From: Vairimorpha apis BRL 01
Taxonomy: Eukaryota > Microsporidia > Nosematidae
Reading direction: 5' to 3'
Assembly (NCBI GenBank): GCA_000447185.1
Contig: KE647144.1
Coordinates: 1 to 50,152, forward strand
Length of the DNA stretch: 50,152 nt
Shown piece after piece: positions 1-10,849 of this stretch. Both the position numbers and the translations under genes were made by a program. The notes beneath the pieces are model-generated. The model made no database searches. It saw nothing but the letters and a program-made list of their open reading frames with translations, and was not told the origin of the DNA. Position 1 is the stretch's first letter, and each line of letters opens with the position of its first letter.

Positions 1-329
1 TAAATAACTAAGTCAAATTTTTTTTTAAAATATAAGTTCAATAAAAATAATAGATGATTTTTAACATAATAAATTTAATTTGTAGTTTAAAATAAATTTT
101 ATTTTTTTGTGAATGTTGATATGTACATATTTGAATTTTTAATGATTTATTTATTTTAAAATAACTTTTTTCAATATATACTATACAACTAGTTATATAA
201 AAATTTTAATTTAAAATATAAAATTAATTTTTTAAAAATTATTTCAATTTGTTAATTACATAGTTTATACATTAAAACAACTTATTTTCTTTTCTAAAAA
301 ATATATTTTACTTTTTAAGATAATTTTTT
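1..329. other. AT-rich intergenic stretch at the window edge
   Basis: Low-complexity A/T sequence with no credible reading frame, start motif or RNA gene. It lies downstream of the Mad3/Bub1-like gene, whose stop codon complement is at 330-332. Confidence 0.6.
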
Positions 330-1142
330 CTAAATTATTTTTTTAAATTTTCTTAAACAATCAGCTAAATTAAAATCGTTTACATATAATTTTATTGTTT
401 CACAAAAATACAAATCATTTTCTAAATTATCAGGCATTAAAAATCCACCTTCTTCAAAAATTTGATATTGTAGCATCAAATCTTCATTAAAATATATATC
501 GTGTAAATTTTTTATATTAAATGCTTTGACAAAGTTATATAGCCTTATTAAATAAATTATTTTAATTGTATCTGGAACATTTTTAATAATTTCGTCTAAT
601 GGATATTTAAACCTATATTTAAAAATTTTACAAATAACATTTTTTTAATTTTTGTTTTATAATATTATTTACATTTTTTAATCTATATTCTTCAAATGAA
701 ATATGTGTAAATAAATTCGTATCATAATTATATTTAATTTTATATTCATTCCATTTTTTCCAAGAACAAAAAAACCAACAGGATTTAAATAATTATGAGC
801 CTTAGAAAATTCGGCAGGAATAATATTAGGATATTTTTTGATTTCATCAAACAATACTTTTTTATCATAAACATTAGTTTTTAAAGCTTTTTTGAGTATA
901 AAAAGAGATATATCTTTTTTATTTTTTCTTTCAAAAAATTTACTTAATTCGATATATATCCAATGAAATTTTATCGAAATTTTTTTAAATTTCATTAAAA
1001 ATAAAATTTTTACATTACAATTCATTTGTTTATAATAACTAATCCATTTGGAAATATGTTCAGAACAATTTTTATAACTATTTATGTCAATATATTTAAG
1101 TAAATATTTTTCAAGATCTTCGACGTTGTCAAATTTTTCCAT
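330..1142 (-). CDS. MAD3: Mad3/Bub1-like spindle checkpoint protein (frameshifted)
   Basis: Probable spindle-assembly checkpoint protein acting at kinetochores. The first half (about residues 10-125) resembles the Mad3/Bub1 N-terminal helical region. After a shift the frame continues into SFEEYRLKN, which resembles the GLEBS-type Bub3-binding motif of Bub1/BubR1. A second shift opens about 90 further codons ending at 330. Reconstructed length is about 270 residues with no kinase domain, so it is closer to Mad3 than to Bub1. The shifts fall in T6 at 754-759 (one base missing) and T7 at 640-646 (one base extra, or two missing). The start is set by CCC on the coding strand (GGG at 1146-1148), 3 bases before ATG. 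It diverges from MCM7 across 34 bp. The family call is a similarity judgement by eye. Confidence 0.55.
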
Positions 1143-1176
1143 AAAGGGTCAAAGTGTAAATTATAACCCTCAAAAT
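1143..1176. promoter_or_regulatory. Shared 34-bp divergent promoter, MAD3-like/MCM7
   Basis: This is the whole space between the two start codons. It carries GGG at 1146-1148, which reads as CCC for the minus-strand gene, and CCC at 1167-1169, 7 bases before the MCM7 ATG. Each gene therefore has its own CCC start-site signal. No separate TATA-like element fits other than general AT richness. Confidence 0.6.
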
Positions 1177-3292
1177 ATGAACAAAATATCTGATTTAAAA
1201 CCAATAAGTATAAATATAAATTATTCAACAGACACAGAATTAATACACAAATTTATTGTATTTTATAATGAAAACGAAGAATATATGTATTTAGAACAAA
1301 TAAGAGAACATAAAACATGCATTCAAGTTAATTTAGATGATTTGTCTATTTTTGATGATACTGGAATTATTGATAGAATTGAAAAAAACGGTTTGACATA
1401 TTTAAATATTTTTTACAAGTTATTGATGATATTTTATTTAATGAAGGGGATTATTTGATTGGAGACAACAATGAAGATGTGTTTTTTTATCATAGAATTT
1501 CTCGATTTAAAGAAAAATTTCCAGATAAACACGTATCTGAGTTCTTGCCCTCATTTTTATTGAGAAATTATTTCATAAAGTTAATTCCAAGATCTAATTC
1601 TAAAATTTTTAGTGTTAGACAAATTAAAGCTCAACATATTGGATCTTTAATTCGTGTAAGTGGAATTGTGACAAAAATTAGTCAAGTTAAACCAAATATT
1701 AAAGTTGCTACTTATGTTTGTGAAAGTTGTGGTTCCGAAATTTTTCAGCAAATTGCAGGTGATGCATTTGATTTATTAGAAGAATGTACTAGTGAGAAAT
1801 GTAAAATTAAAAATGTTAAAGGAACTTTAATATTAATTACAAGGGGATCTAAATTTTTAAAATTTCAATCTTTACAAATACAAGAATTAAGTGGAGATGT
1901 ACCACAAGGTTGTATACCTAGAATGATAAAAATAGAATGTTATGGTGAGACAACCGAAAAATGTTTGCCTGGTGATGTTGTTATCGTTGGTGGTATATTT
2001 TTACCTAAGCCATATTATGGTTTAAAAAAATTAAAAGCAGGTTTGTTAACTGATACATATATTTTAGCAACAAATATAATATCCAATAATAATAAGATTA
2101 TTACTGATTATGAAATAATGCCAACATTTAACGTTAAAAAAAATGAAATTTTTACTTATTTGTCTAAAAGTATAGCTCCAGAAATTTATGGAATGGAGGA
2201 TGTAAAAAAAGTTTTACTTTTGATGATGGTTGGAGCTCCTACAAAATTAAAAAAAGATGGCTTAAAAATAAGAGGTGATATAAATGTATTACTTTTAGGT
2301 GATCCTGGAATAGCAAAAAGTCAACTTCTTAAAACTGTAGTTAAAATTTCAAAACGTGGTATTTATACAACTGGTCGAGGGTCAAGTGGTGTTGGATTAA
2401 CTGCATCTATAGCCAAAGATCCAATTACTAATGAAGTTATTTTAGAAGGAGGTGCACTAGTTCTTTCGGACATGGGAATTTGTTGTATTGACGAATTGGA
2501 CAAAATGAGTGAATTTGATCGTACTTCTATTCATGAAGTAATGGAACAGCAATCAGTATCTATAAGTAAAGCTGGCATTAATACCACATTAAATGCTAGA
2601 TGTTCAATTTTAGGTGCAGCTAATCCTGTGAAAGGAAGTATGATCCTAAGCATAGTATTGAATGGAATGTGGGATTACCATGTTCGTTATTATCAAGATT
2701 TGATATTTTGGTAGTATTAAAAGACGAAGTTAATTCAGAAATGGATGAAAAATTGGCACAACATGTAACATCTCTTCATTTTGAAGAGTTTTCTAATGAA
2801 ATTAATTATAAAGATTTAAAAAACTATATTTCTAAAGCTAAAAGTTTTGATCCCATTATACCCGCAAGAATTTCACAAAAACTTGTAAATGCATATATAA
2901 ATGCTCGAAAAGAAAATGATATTACAACACCAAGATATTTATTATCAATAATTAGAATGTCCCTAGCTCATGCTAGATTAAGACTTAGCAATGAAGTTAA
3001 TGATGAAGATGTAGAAGAAATTTTACGATTAATGGAAGCTATGAAAATTCCTAATCATAAGAAAAAAGGTGTGTTTATTAATAACAAAAAGAAAATTTAC
3101 AATGAAATTTTAACTCTTATATATAAAGAAGATGAAAATAAGAAATTTATTAAGCTTTCTGATGTATGGCGATGTACTGAAAATAAATATTTAAAAAATG
3201 AAGTTGAAGATGCTATAAGTAGTTTTGAAAGTATAGGTGCATGGATACGAACTAATGATGAAATAATTGTTTTTAAAGAAAATTTTGATTAA
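1177..3292 (+). CDS. MCM7: MCM7 replicative helicase subunit (two frameshifts)
   Basis: Subunit of the MCM2-7 hexamer that unwinds DNA at replication forks in the nucleus. Reconstructed length is about 705 residues, normal for the family. The N-terminal domain contains a zinc-binding motif (CESC near residue 182, second cysteine pair about 30 residues on). The AAA+ core has Walker A GDPGIAKS near 375, Walker B CCIDELDK near 438 and the arginine finger SRFD near 507. The stretch around VSQVKP/VATY and the TRGSKF-like motif fit MCM7 better than other MCMs. Two one-base deletions break the frame: one in the T6 run at 1409-1414, and one at about 2637-2641 (AGTATG), which is not a homopolymer and interrupts the conserved AANP...YDP region. 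The ATG at 1177 has CCC 7 bases upstream. An upstream ATG at 1084 overlaps the divergent gene and is rejected. Confidence 0.93.
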
Positions 3293-3725
3293 ATGTTTTA
3301 TATTTACAAATACAAATTATTTTAATTTTTGAAAAAATTTAATGTTAAATAATTTGACTATTTATTATTTAATAATCAAAACATAATTTTATATTAATTA
3401 AAAACCAATTAAATTTAATTAATAGATATATTCAAATTTTATTCATGTAATTATCATATATTTTCTTGTATAAAATAAGTAAAATTTTTAATTTAATAAT
3501 ATCTAATGAGCAAAATTATTTATATTAATAATAAAATATATAACATATAAATATATTCTGTAAATTTTTTTTATTTTCAATTAAAAAATCAATGCAAACA
3601 AAATTATGTTATTGATATAAAACATTTATTTTTTATATGATTTAAAAATAAATCTTTAATAATTTTATATACTAACTTTTTTATTTGAGGTTTAATTTCA
3701 TTATTCTATAATTTTTCCTTCTGTA
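3293..3725. other. AT-rich spacer after MCM7
   Basis: Very AT-rich sequence with no supported gene. It leads into the GC-richer relic at 3726. Confidence 0.5.
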
Positions 3726-3945
3726 TTAAATGAATTCACTTGGTATGACAAATTTTGTTCCTCTCGTTCTCGCTAATATTAAGTTGCCTTCTCTTCTGTA
3801 CTCCATCGACACATTCTCTAAATTATCTTAAAAGCTACTGATTAGATATCTGCTTCGATTCGGTCTGAGATTTCTAGCGCCTTTCTGTATTTTGCGTGGT
3901 ATTGTGTGAGTATTCCATCCCATGTTAGCACATATGGAATTATCT
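3726..3945 (-). pseudogene. Retroelement-like ORF relic, C-terminal end
   Basis: A GC-richer island standing out from the AT background. On the minus strand it reads IPYVLTWDGILTQYHAKY followed by about 14 codons. After one break it reads LENVSMEYRREGN and continues, without stops for about 30 codons, to a TAA at 3726-3728. This is the 3' end of an otherwise missing coding sequence. A more decayed relative lies at about 49130-49620, so it belongs to a repeated family. I believe similar C-terminal sequence occurs in microsporidian reverse-transcriptase-type elements, but that is memory, not a search. No terminal repeats were seen. Confidence 0.55.
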
Positions 3946-4365
3946 TTGTTTTATATAATAATTTTTAATATAAAGATTTATTTAAAAAAAATATTTATAA
4001 AATCAATAAAAAAATTATTATTTAAATGTTAATTTTTGGTTTTACATATTAAAAATACAATACCATTCATATAAAATATTAATAAAGCAAATTTAAAGTA
4101 ACTATTATAAATTATCTATAAAAAATTGTTATTAAAAAAATAAATTATGTGAGAAAGCACATTTTAATACTTTAAAATTACATTATTTAAATTATTCTTT
4201 AAAATATTTTAATAAAAAGTATAATTATAAATATATATAAAATTAAAGATAATTATTATAAAACGTGATAAAAATTAAAATAAGGTAAATTCATTTATAT
4301 TGTTTGAATTTAAGAATTATAAATAGTGTAAATAAATACAAAATCATCATAAAAAATTTAGACCC
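3946..4365. other. AT-rich spacer before the SEC10-like gene
   Basis: No reading frame or RNA recognised. The only signal is CCC at 4363-4365, directly touching the next ATG. Confidence 0.5.
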
Positions 4366-6205
4366 ATGAAAAATATTCAAATTACTCATTTAAAAGATGC
4401 CAATTTTACGCCTGCTAGAATATTAGAAAAAAGTATATTTATTAATAAAAAAGACTGTGAATCAACTTATAAAGAAATATTGGAATTAAAAAATGATATT
4501 ATTGGTCTTAAAGAAGCTCTTTTTTTTAAACATGAAAAGCTAAAATTACAATTGCTTGAAACTAAAAAAAAATTGATGGTAAAGTTATTGAAAATTTAAA
4601 TAATAAGCTATTAGAACTTAATATAAAATCATTAGGGAAGTCAAAAGAAGTTCTTCAACAAAATAAAGAAATATTTGAATTAAAATTGATAAATAAAATT
4701 GTAAGATATAATATTGAGGTTAAAAATAAAAATTTAAATATACTTTATAGTTTGCTTAAAAGTGAAGAGAAAGATGATTGGAAATTTTTATGTTTATTTC
4801 TTCGTACTACACTAGAAACATATGATAATGATATTAAAAATGAAATTATTGAAATTTCTAAAAAAATTCAAGAAAAAATGATAAATGTTTTTGATGATGG
4901 CAAAAAATTTAATAATAAAACAATGATGAAATCTGCTTATATGGCACTTTCAGAATTGGATGATAACAATACACTTTTACAAACTTACATTTATGACATG
5001 GAAATTTTTAAGAAAGTATATGAAATGTCGCATCCAAAAATTGAAAATATTGATATAGATTTATATGAAGAAGAAAAAAATACATTTTTAAATTTTTTAA
5101 ATAAAATAAAGTCTTCATACCAAGAAAATTTAGTAGATCTTTCAGAAATTTTTTATAATTATGAGAAAGCATACAAGATAATAAATGAAAAAATATTTTA
5201 TGATTTAATTATTCCTACATTGGAACGATTTTTAAAAAACACTATTCCTTTTACTTTTTTATATTCATTAGAAAATGCGTTTAAAAATATTGAATTCTTA
5301 GGTGTTTACATTGAAAGTGTGACAACGTCTTTTAATTTGGAAGAAATTTTTATAGAATTAAAAGATCGCTTTTCAGCTTTAAGTATTGACAAAGAAAGAA
5401 GTTTTTTTTCTGAAATATTTGAAAAATTAGTATATAATACAGATACAAAAGTAGATTATTTTTTTAATGGTAAAAAAATAGTTTTAACAAAAAATTATAC
5501 TGACATTATAAATATAATAATAAAACTTATTAATTTGTTTTATAATCGATGTGATTTATTATACGAAAATGAAGATATTAAAGATATGAATATGTTTTTT
5601 TTGGTAAATTAAATACATTAATAGATGTGATATATGAAAAAACCACAGATAAGATTGAAACAATTTCTGAAATTCAAAAAATATATTATATAATTAATTC
5701 AAATTTAAAACCTTTAGAAATTTTTAATGATCACGTAAAATATGTTATAAAAGAGTCATTAAAATGGCAAATTGATCAAAGTAAATCTAGAATTAAACAA
5801 ATTATTAATAGGATTTCCTTTTTTAATAATGATCTTGATTTATATATATTGGAATATTTAAAAGAACAAGTTGTTGAATCAAAAAGGATTAATGGAAATT
5901 TAAAAAATTTATATATTGAAAATATTTTTGTATATTGTTCAAATAAAATTAAAAATAGAATTTTTGACTTTAGGATGTGTGAGTCTCAAAAACGTAATTT
6001 AAAATTGTTTATAAAAAAAGTATTAGATTACGTATGTTTATTAGGACAAAATATAATAATCAAACCTTTCAAAGAAATTGAAAATATAATAATATTAATT
6101 ACTGTAGATAAAAATAATTTGAATGATATGTGTAATATATTAAAATTTAAACTAAAAGAATCTGATTTAAAAAAGGCATTAAAGTGTAGAAAAGATAAAA
6201 AATAA
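4366..6205 (+). CDS. SEC10: Exocyst subunit Sec10-like protein (two frameshifts)
   Basis: Likely exocyst tethering subunit acting in delivery of secretory vesicles to the plasma membrane. Reconstructed length is about 613 residues, almost entirely helical, with an N-terminal coiled-coil-like stretch (residues 30-110). The best family signal is the segment near residues 160-230, where EISKKIQEKMINVFDDGKK followed by a small-residue helix and LSELDDNN...TYIYDMEIF matches the Sec10 pattern of kFs..le.ell..Fd...... m...a.iL..lNgg...v..fv....ff. The shifts are one missing base each in A9 at 4564-4572 and T8 at 5595-5602. CCC abuts the ATG. It could be another CATCHR-type helical tether; Sec10 is my preferred reading. 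Confidence 0.6.
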
Positions 6206-6952
6206 ATTATTTAACTAAAAACGATAAGTATGATTAAAAACTTTGCTTATTTATAATGTTTAATTATAAATTATTGTTTATTAAATTTTTTTAGTTTGAA
6301 TAAAATTATTTTAAACATATAGTTGTAAAAAATTATAAAAGATTATATATATCAAATTATTTAAAAAAACATTTACATAATGACTTCTTCATATGTTTTT
6401 TTATTATTATAAAAATTTGTTAAAAAATATTTATTTTCTTCATAGTTTATGTTAATTAGTATTAGTTTATTATCTAAATATAAAAAAATATAAAAATTTA
6501 TATTTTAACTTTGTATATTATATTACGAAATTTATGGTGATTAAATGATTGCATTTAAAGTATTTAAAAATAAATATTAAAATATCATTTATATAAAAAT
6601 TTTAACATCTTTATATAATATGAAAAATATTTACTAATTATTACATCAAAGTATGTTTAGCTGAATTATTATTTACAATTTAGCTATAACACATTTATTG
6701 ATATACTCATAAACAAATACATGACATTTATCTATGTTTTTTTAAAAGTCGATTTTTGTAAAAAATTTTAATTAATTAATGAATTAATTTTATAATTTCA
6801 ATAATATTTTAATTTAAAAATATGCAAATAGATTAATTCCAAGAATCAATGATAAATTAATATTTATTTTAATACTACATAATTTTATTATAGCTAAAAA
6901 GATATAATAAAATTTTTAATAGTATAGTTTAGTATTTGTAATTTGAATTTTT
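6206..6952. other. AT-rich intergenic region
   Basis: Convergent space between the SEC10-like gene and ADA2. No ORF, RNA gene or start motif seen. Confidence 0.55.
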
Positions 6953-7973
6953 TTATCCTACAAAATGTGATATAATCACAGAATTTTTTATATTTCCAAT
7001 TATTAAAAATGTACTATTATATCTGATAAAAATATTTTTTTTATAAAATATTATAATAATTTTGACTTTCAAAAAAAACAAAATTCTAGAATCCAATTCA
7101 AAATTATTTTCTTCAAGTATATTATTTATATAAATTTGCTTATATTTGCAAAAATCTTTCATTGTTATATTTATATCAGCACAAAATTTTTTTTCCTGTG
7201 AGCTTAAAATCGAAGAAAAATCAACATCTTCAATTTCTTCTTTTATCATATTTTCAATATAAATACCTTCAATGAAAAAAATATATTGTTCAAAATTAAT
7301 GTATTCTAATAAAAATTTATATTTTGACATATCAACAAATTTGGAATATTTTTTTTCAATTTCTCTTTGTTTATCTACATTAATAATCTCATTTTTAATA
7401 ATTATATTCTTTTTATGCTTACGCATTTCTTGTACTTTTTCATATCCTTTGAGTATAATTAACTCGTCTTCGTCAGAAAACTCCAAATCTCTAATACCAT
7501 ACTCGTAATCATTCATAAACTCTACATCAAAATCGTCTCTTAAATTCATATATATTGAAACTTTACTATTAAATGGATTACTACTTCGTTTCTCTAAGAA
7601 ATTATTAGAAATGGTATTTTTGGTAATGTTAAAAACATTATAAAAAAAAAGTTCAACTTCTTTTTCTGATTTTGTACCTATAGATAACGATATTAAATCC
7701 CAATTTCCAATTCCATATTTACTTAATCCTGTATAAAAAATTAATTCTTCAAGAATACTCCAATTATATTCATTTTTACTTGATACCACTAAAATTTTAT
7801 ACGGGTGGTTTTTTTGTGTGATTAAAAGATTCTATTTTATCATTAAAACAATGAACACATATATCAATATTACAAATTGTGCATTGTATCATAGGTTCTT
7901 CTTTAATTGCTAAAAAACAAATATCACAAATAAGATTTAATATATTCAAATCTCCTGTATTTGAAATTGACAT
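6953..7973 (-). CDS. ADA2: Transcriptional adapter ADA2 (SAGA complex), one frameshift
   Basis: Adapter that binds the Gcn5 acetyltransferase in SAGA-type histone acetylation complexes. The N-terminus is a ZZ zinc finger (CDIC...CTIC...CVHC, then two His, residues 14-57). A SANT/Myb domain follows (WSILEELIFYTGLSKYGIGNWD), then a YMNLRDDFDVEF stretch typical of the family. The C-terminal region is weakly SWIRM-like and may be altered near its end. ZZ and SANT parts are out of frame with each other. Removing one A from the A7 run (T7 on plus, 7809-7815) joins them through NHPYKI, exactly where ADA2 proteins have H-PY. The ATG at 7973 has CCC upstream (GGG at 7979-7981). Reconstructed length is about 339 residues. 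Confidence 0.88.
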
Positions 7974-8310
7974 TTAAAGGGTTAGAACCGATCAAAATAA
8001 AAATTTATATATAATTATTTAATAAAACATAAATACCTATCGTCATATATGCTTATATTTTCATATAAATAAGAATATATAATAATTTTTTATTATAACA
8101 AATAGTTAATGTCAATAAATTAATAAAAAAATGACTTTTAGAGTCAAAAACATAGATATTTTAAAACTTATATATGGTTATTGTAGAGCATTAAAATATA
8201 CTTATAAATTTAATATTTATTTAATTAAAAAATTTAATAAGTCATTTAAAACTTGCATATTTAAATAAAAACAAAATACATTATATAATATATTAAAAAA
8301 ACTTAAATAT
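7974..8310. other. Short AT-rich intergenic region
   Basis: Space between RPS0 and ADA2 on the same strand. It holds only the CCC start signal of ADA2 at its left edge. Confidence 0.5.
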
Positions 8311-9105
8311 TTAATTCTTCCATCCATTGAAATCAGACTCAACTGCAGTATCTTGGACATTATTAACTTGTTCTTGATTCCACATCTGACTTGAAAACTC
8401 TGTAGGCTGATATGTAGGTTCATCATCATTTAATATTATATTAGCACTATCAATAATTTTTTGTTCTTCAACAAGTTTCTCAAGTTCAACTGGATCTCTA
8501 TAAATGAATAATTCAACTTCTCTCATATTTTCGTCCAATGGCTCTCCAGTTTTCATAAATCTAACTAATCTATATAAAATAAATAATCCAGCAGAAATAG
8601 CTAAAGGAGATCTATTATTCATAGGAATAACAACATCAACATATTTTGTATCATTGTCACAATTACAGAACGCAATAGTTTGTAAGTTAACATGAGCACT
8701 TTCATCTAAAGCTTGTTTATCAGAAAAAGGATCACTTACAATTAAAAGTCTTGGCTCTAAAACTCGTTTCACTTGATAATTACAAAAAGTACCAGGTATG
8801 AATCTTCCAATTACTGGAGTAGCTAAAGTGGCTTCGCAAAATTTAAGAACGGCTTTACGTCCAAATGTTTTTGTAGAAACAACAACTGCATCAGATGGAT
8901 TTTTTAAGCTACAAAACATTCTTGATGCAATAATAAATTTCTCCCAGGTTTTTGATATATCAATAACTTTTATATTTTCTGGCTTTCTTGTACCAAACAC
9001 ATATTTTTCCATTTGTTTTGAAGTTTTTATTCCACCTAGATGTCCTTGACTAATTAAAATAAGTTTTACAAATTCTTGTGGAATAGGAATAACTGGTTTT
9101 GACAT
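8311..9105 (-). CDS. RPS0: 40S ribosomal protein SA / uS2
   Basis: Cytosolic small-subunit ribosomal protein of the uS2 family (yeast Rps0, animal RPSA). About 264 residues, intact. Recognisable parts are the N-terminal GHLGGIK...[18 protein letters not shown]-like and [12 protein letters not shown] segments, the [18 protein letters not shown] loop and [17 protein letters not shown]. The acidic, Gln/Asn-rich tail ends in a tryptophan-containing segment. The start is set at 9105, because GGGG at 9112-9115 gives CCCC 6 bases before this ATG. A further upstream ATG at 9138 has no such motif. Its intact frame contrasts with broken neighbours. Confidence 0.95.
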   Translation of the reverse strand: MSKPVIPIPQEFVKLILISQGHLGGIKTSKQMEKYVFGTRKPENIKVIDISKTWEKFIIASRMFCSLKNPSDAVVVSTKTFGRKAVLKFCEATLATPVIGRFIPGTFCNYQVKRVLEPRLLIVSDPFSDKQALDESAHVNLQTIAFCNCDNDTKYVDVVIPMNNRSPLAISAGLFILYRLVRFMKTGEPLDENMREVELFIYRDPVELEKLVEEQKIIDSANIILNDDEPTYQPTEFSSQMWNQEQVNNVQDTAVESDFNGWKN

Positions 9106-10110
9106 TTTTATGGGGTTAAAAAAAATTATTTTTTTCATTTTATTTATAAAAAATAAACATTAAAATATTAATAACTTCTACACATATAAATTTTTTTATT
9201 TACTAAATATATTAAAAATATTTTTCTATGTAATTAATTCTTTTTGATAATATATAATATTGCAAGGTTTAAAAATTAGTTTTACTTATTTTTATATGTT
9301 TTTAAATATAAATATTTTAAAATTTTATCTTACTTTTATAGTGATATTTTTTAGTTAAAAAAAATTTTTTATTTATGCTTTTATATGATGAAAATTATCA
9401 AAATACTATAAATTTAATAAGTTTTATCAAAATAAAAAAATAAGATGTACAACACGTACAACAAATAATAAAATTATTAATATATAGAATGTAGACAATA
9501 TACTTCATATAAGAATATATAGAATATCTAATGTTCAAATATCACTAATAATAGAAAAAACTCATTATAGTGATTAAATTGAAAGTATATAAAAACATAA
9601 ATTTTAAAAAGAATTTTAAATATAATTCAATAAAATACAGAATAGGAATCAGGATATCAGATATCGAAGAGGCAAATTAGTAAATTAATGATTGTCTAAA
9701 GCAAACTTTATTTTAACAAATGAGATATGAAATTTATCTAAAAATAAACGCTTTTATTTTCAATAAATTAATATAAAAAAATTTAAAGTTAAATATTCCC
9801 ATTTTTTAAGTAATATATATGTATAATTTTTATCAATGTTATTTTAATTTTTTAATTTTTCGATTAAATTATATTAAATTAATGTAAAAATGATAATTAT
9901 AAAAAATTTTATAAAACATTAAATTTTTTATAAATTTATTTTTAAATAGAAAAGATGTTAGTTTTCATGTAAAAATATTTACAAATAAATTATTTTTTTT
10001 TAAAATCTTATTAATAATATTTATACTTTATTAATAAAAAAATTATAATATAATGTATCAAAAAAATTATTTATTTTAATTTCATACCTACAAATGTTCA
10101 AATATTTAAT
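9106..10110. other. Gene desert upstream of RPS0
   Basis: Mostly A/T low complexity. Around 9440-9720 base composition is slightly more balanced, with a short direct repeat (GTACAAC twice near 9449-9462) and no usable reading frame. This may be older decayed sequence, but nothing can be named. Confidence 0.45.
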
Positions 10111-10302
10111 TTAACCTAAATTTCTTAATGATTGAACAAAATCTTCATTTTTATCATACAAAGATATTATTAATTCTAGAGAGGTAAAAAACAATAATAG
10201 TAAAAAATAAATGAAAGGATAATTTACGAACCCCCATAATGACAATCTTAGTATTGTATAAAATATATTTGTTTCGTTCATTTCTGATAAATATCTTAGC
10301 AT
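10111..10302 (-). CDS. Possible small membrane protein
   Basis: A 63-codon frame with one strongly hydrophobic segment (about residues 22-46, rich in Leu/Phe) and a polar C-terminal tail. I do not recognise a family. Against it: no CCC motif precedes the ATG, unlike nearly all real genes here, and it sits in a gene desert. It may be a real small membrane protein, a remnant or chance. Confidence 0.25.
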   Translation of the reverse strand: MLRYLSEMNETNIFYTILRLSLWGFVNYPFIYFLLLLFFTSLELIISLYDKNEDFVQSLRNLG

Positions 10303-10849
10303 ATTAAAATTTTATAAACAAACAAAATTATTTTTTCACAGTTTCAAATTTAAAAATTTTAATTTCTGGAATGATTTTTAATAAAAAAAAATATTATAAA
10401 ATGAAATTCACTATTACTACAAAACATACAATCTTTGCAACTAATTTCAAATATTTTTAAAATAAAATTTAATGTAATAAAAAAATAATGAATATTATTT
10501 TAAACAAGTTTATATTTAAATTTTATTACTTCGAAATATATGATAGTTCGACTAATATTAATTTTTATTTAAAAAATTTTAAAAAATTTAATTTAATTAT
10601 AATATTAAAATTTAATATTTTTTTGTAAAATGAATTCAATAGTTTTTAAATATTTTTTATATATTATATTTACAATTTTTTAGTTTAGGATTTATCGGCT
10701 TTTTACTAATGTTTGTATTATAAATTTTAAGTTTTAAAAACTCATATTAGAATGATATAGATGTGTTTAAAAATATTATTTTAAGTTTAAGTTTATAAAA
10801 TTTAAAAGGATAAATTAAAATTTTATATTATTATTTTTAAGTAATTAAG
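10303..10849. other. AT-rich desert
   Basis: Nothing recognised. Confidence 0.5.

Noticed and set aside
1084..1176. Upstream start for MCM7 at 1084
   Set aside because: It overlaps the divergent MAD3-like coding region and has no CCC; the ATG at 1177 does.
7272..7508. Open frame on the plus strand inside ADA2
   Set aside because: Antisense shadow of a well-supported gene with no protein motif.
8504..9049. Two plus-strand frames inside RPS0
   Set aside because: Antisense shadows of a conserved ribosomal protein gene.
10231..10312. CCCCC followed by ATG on the plus strand
   Set aside because: Only 22 codons follow; the C run is the complement of Trp/Gly codons in the minus-strand ORF.
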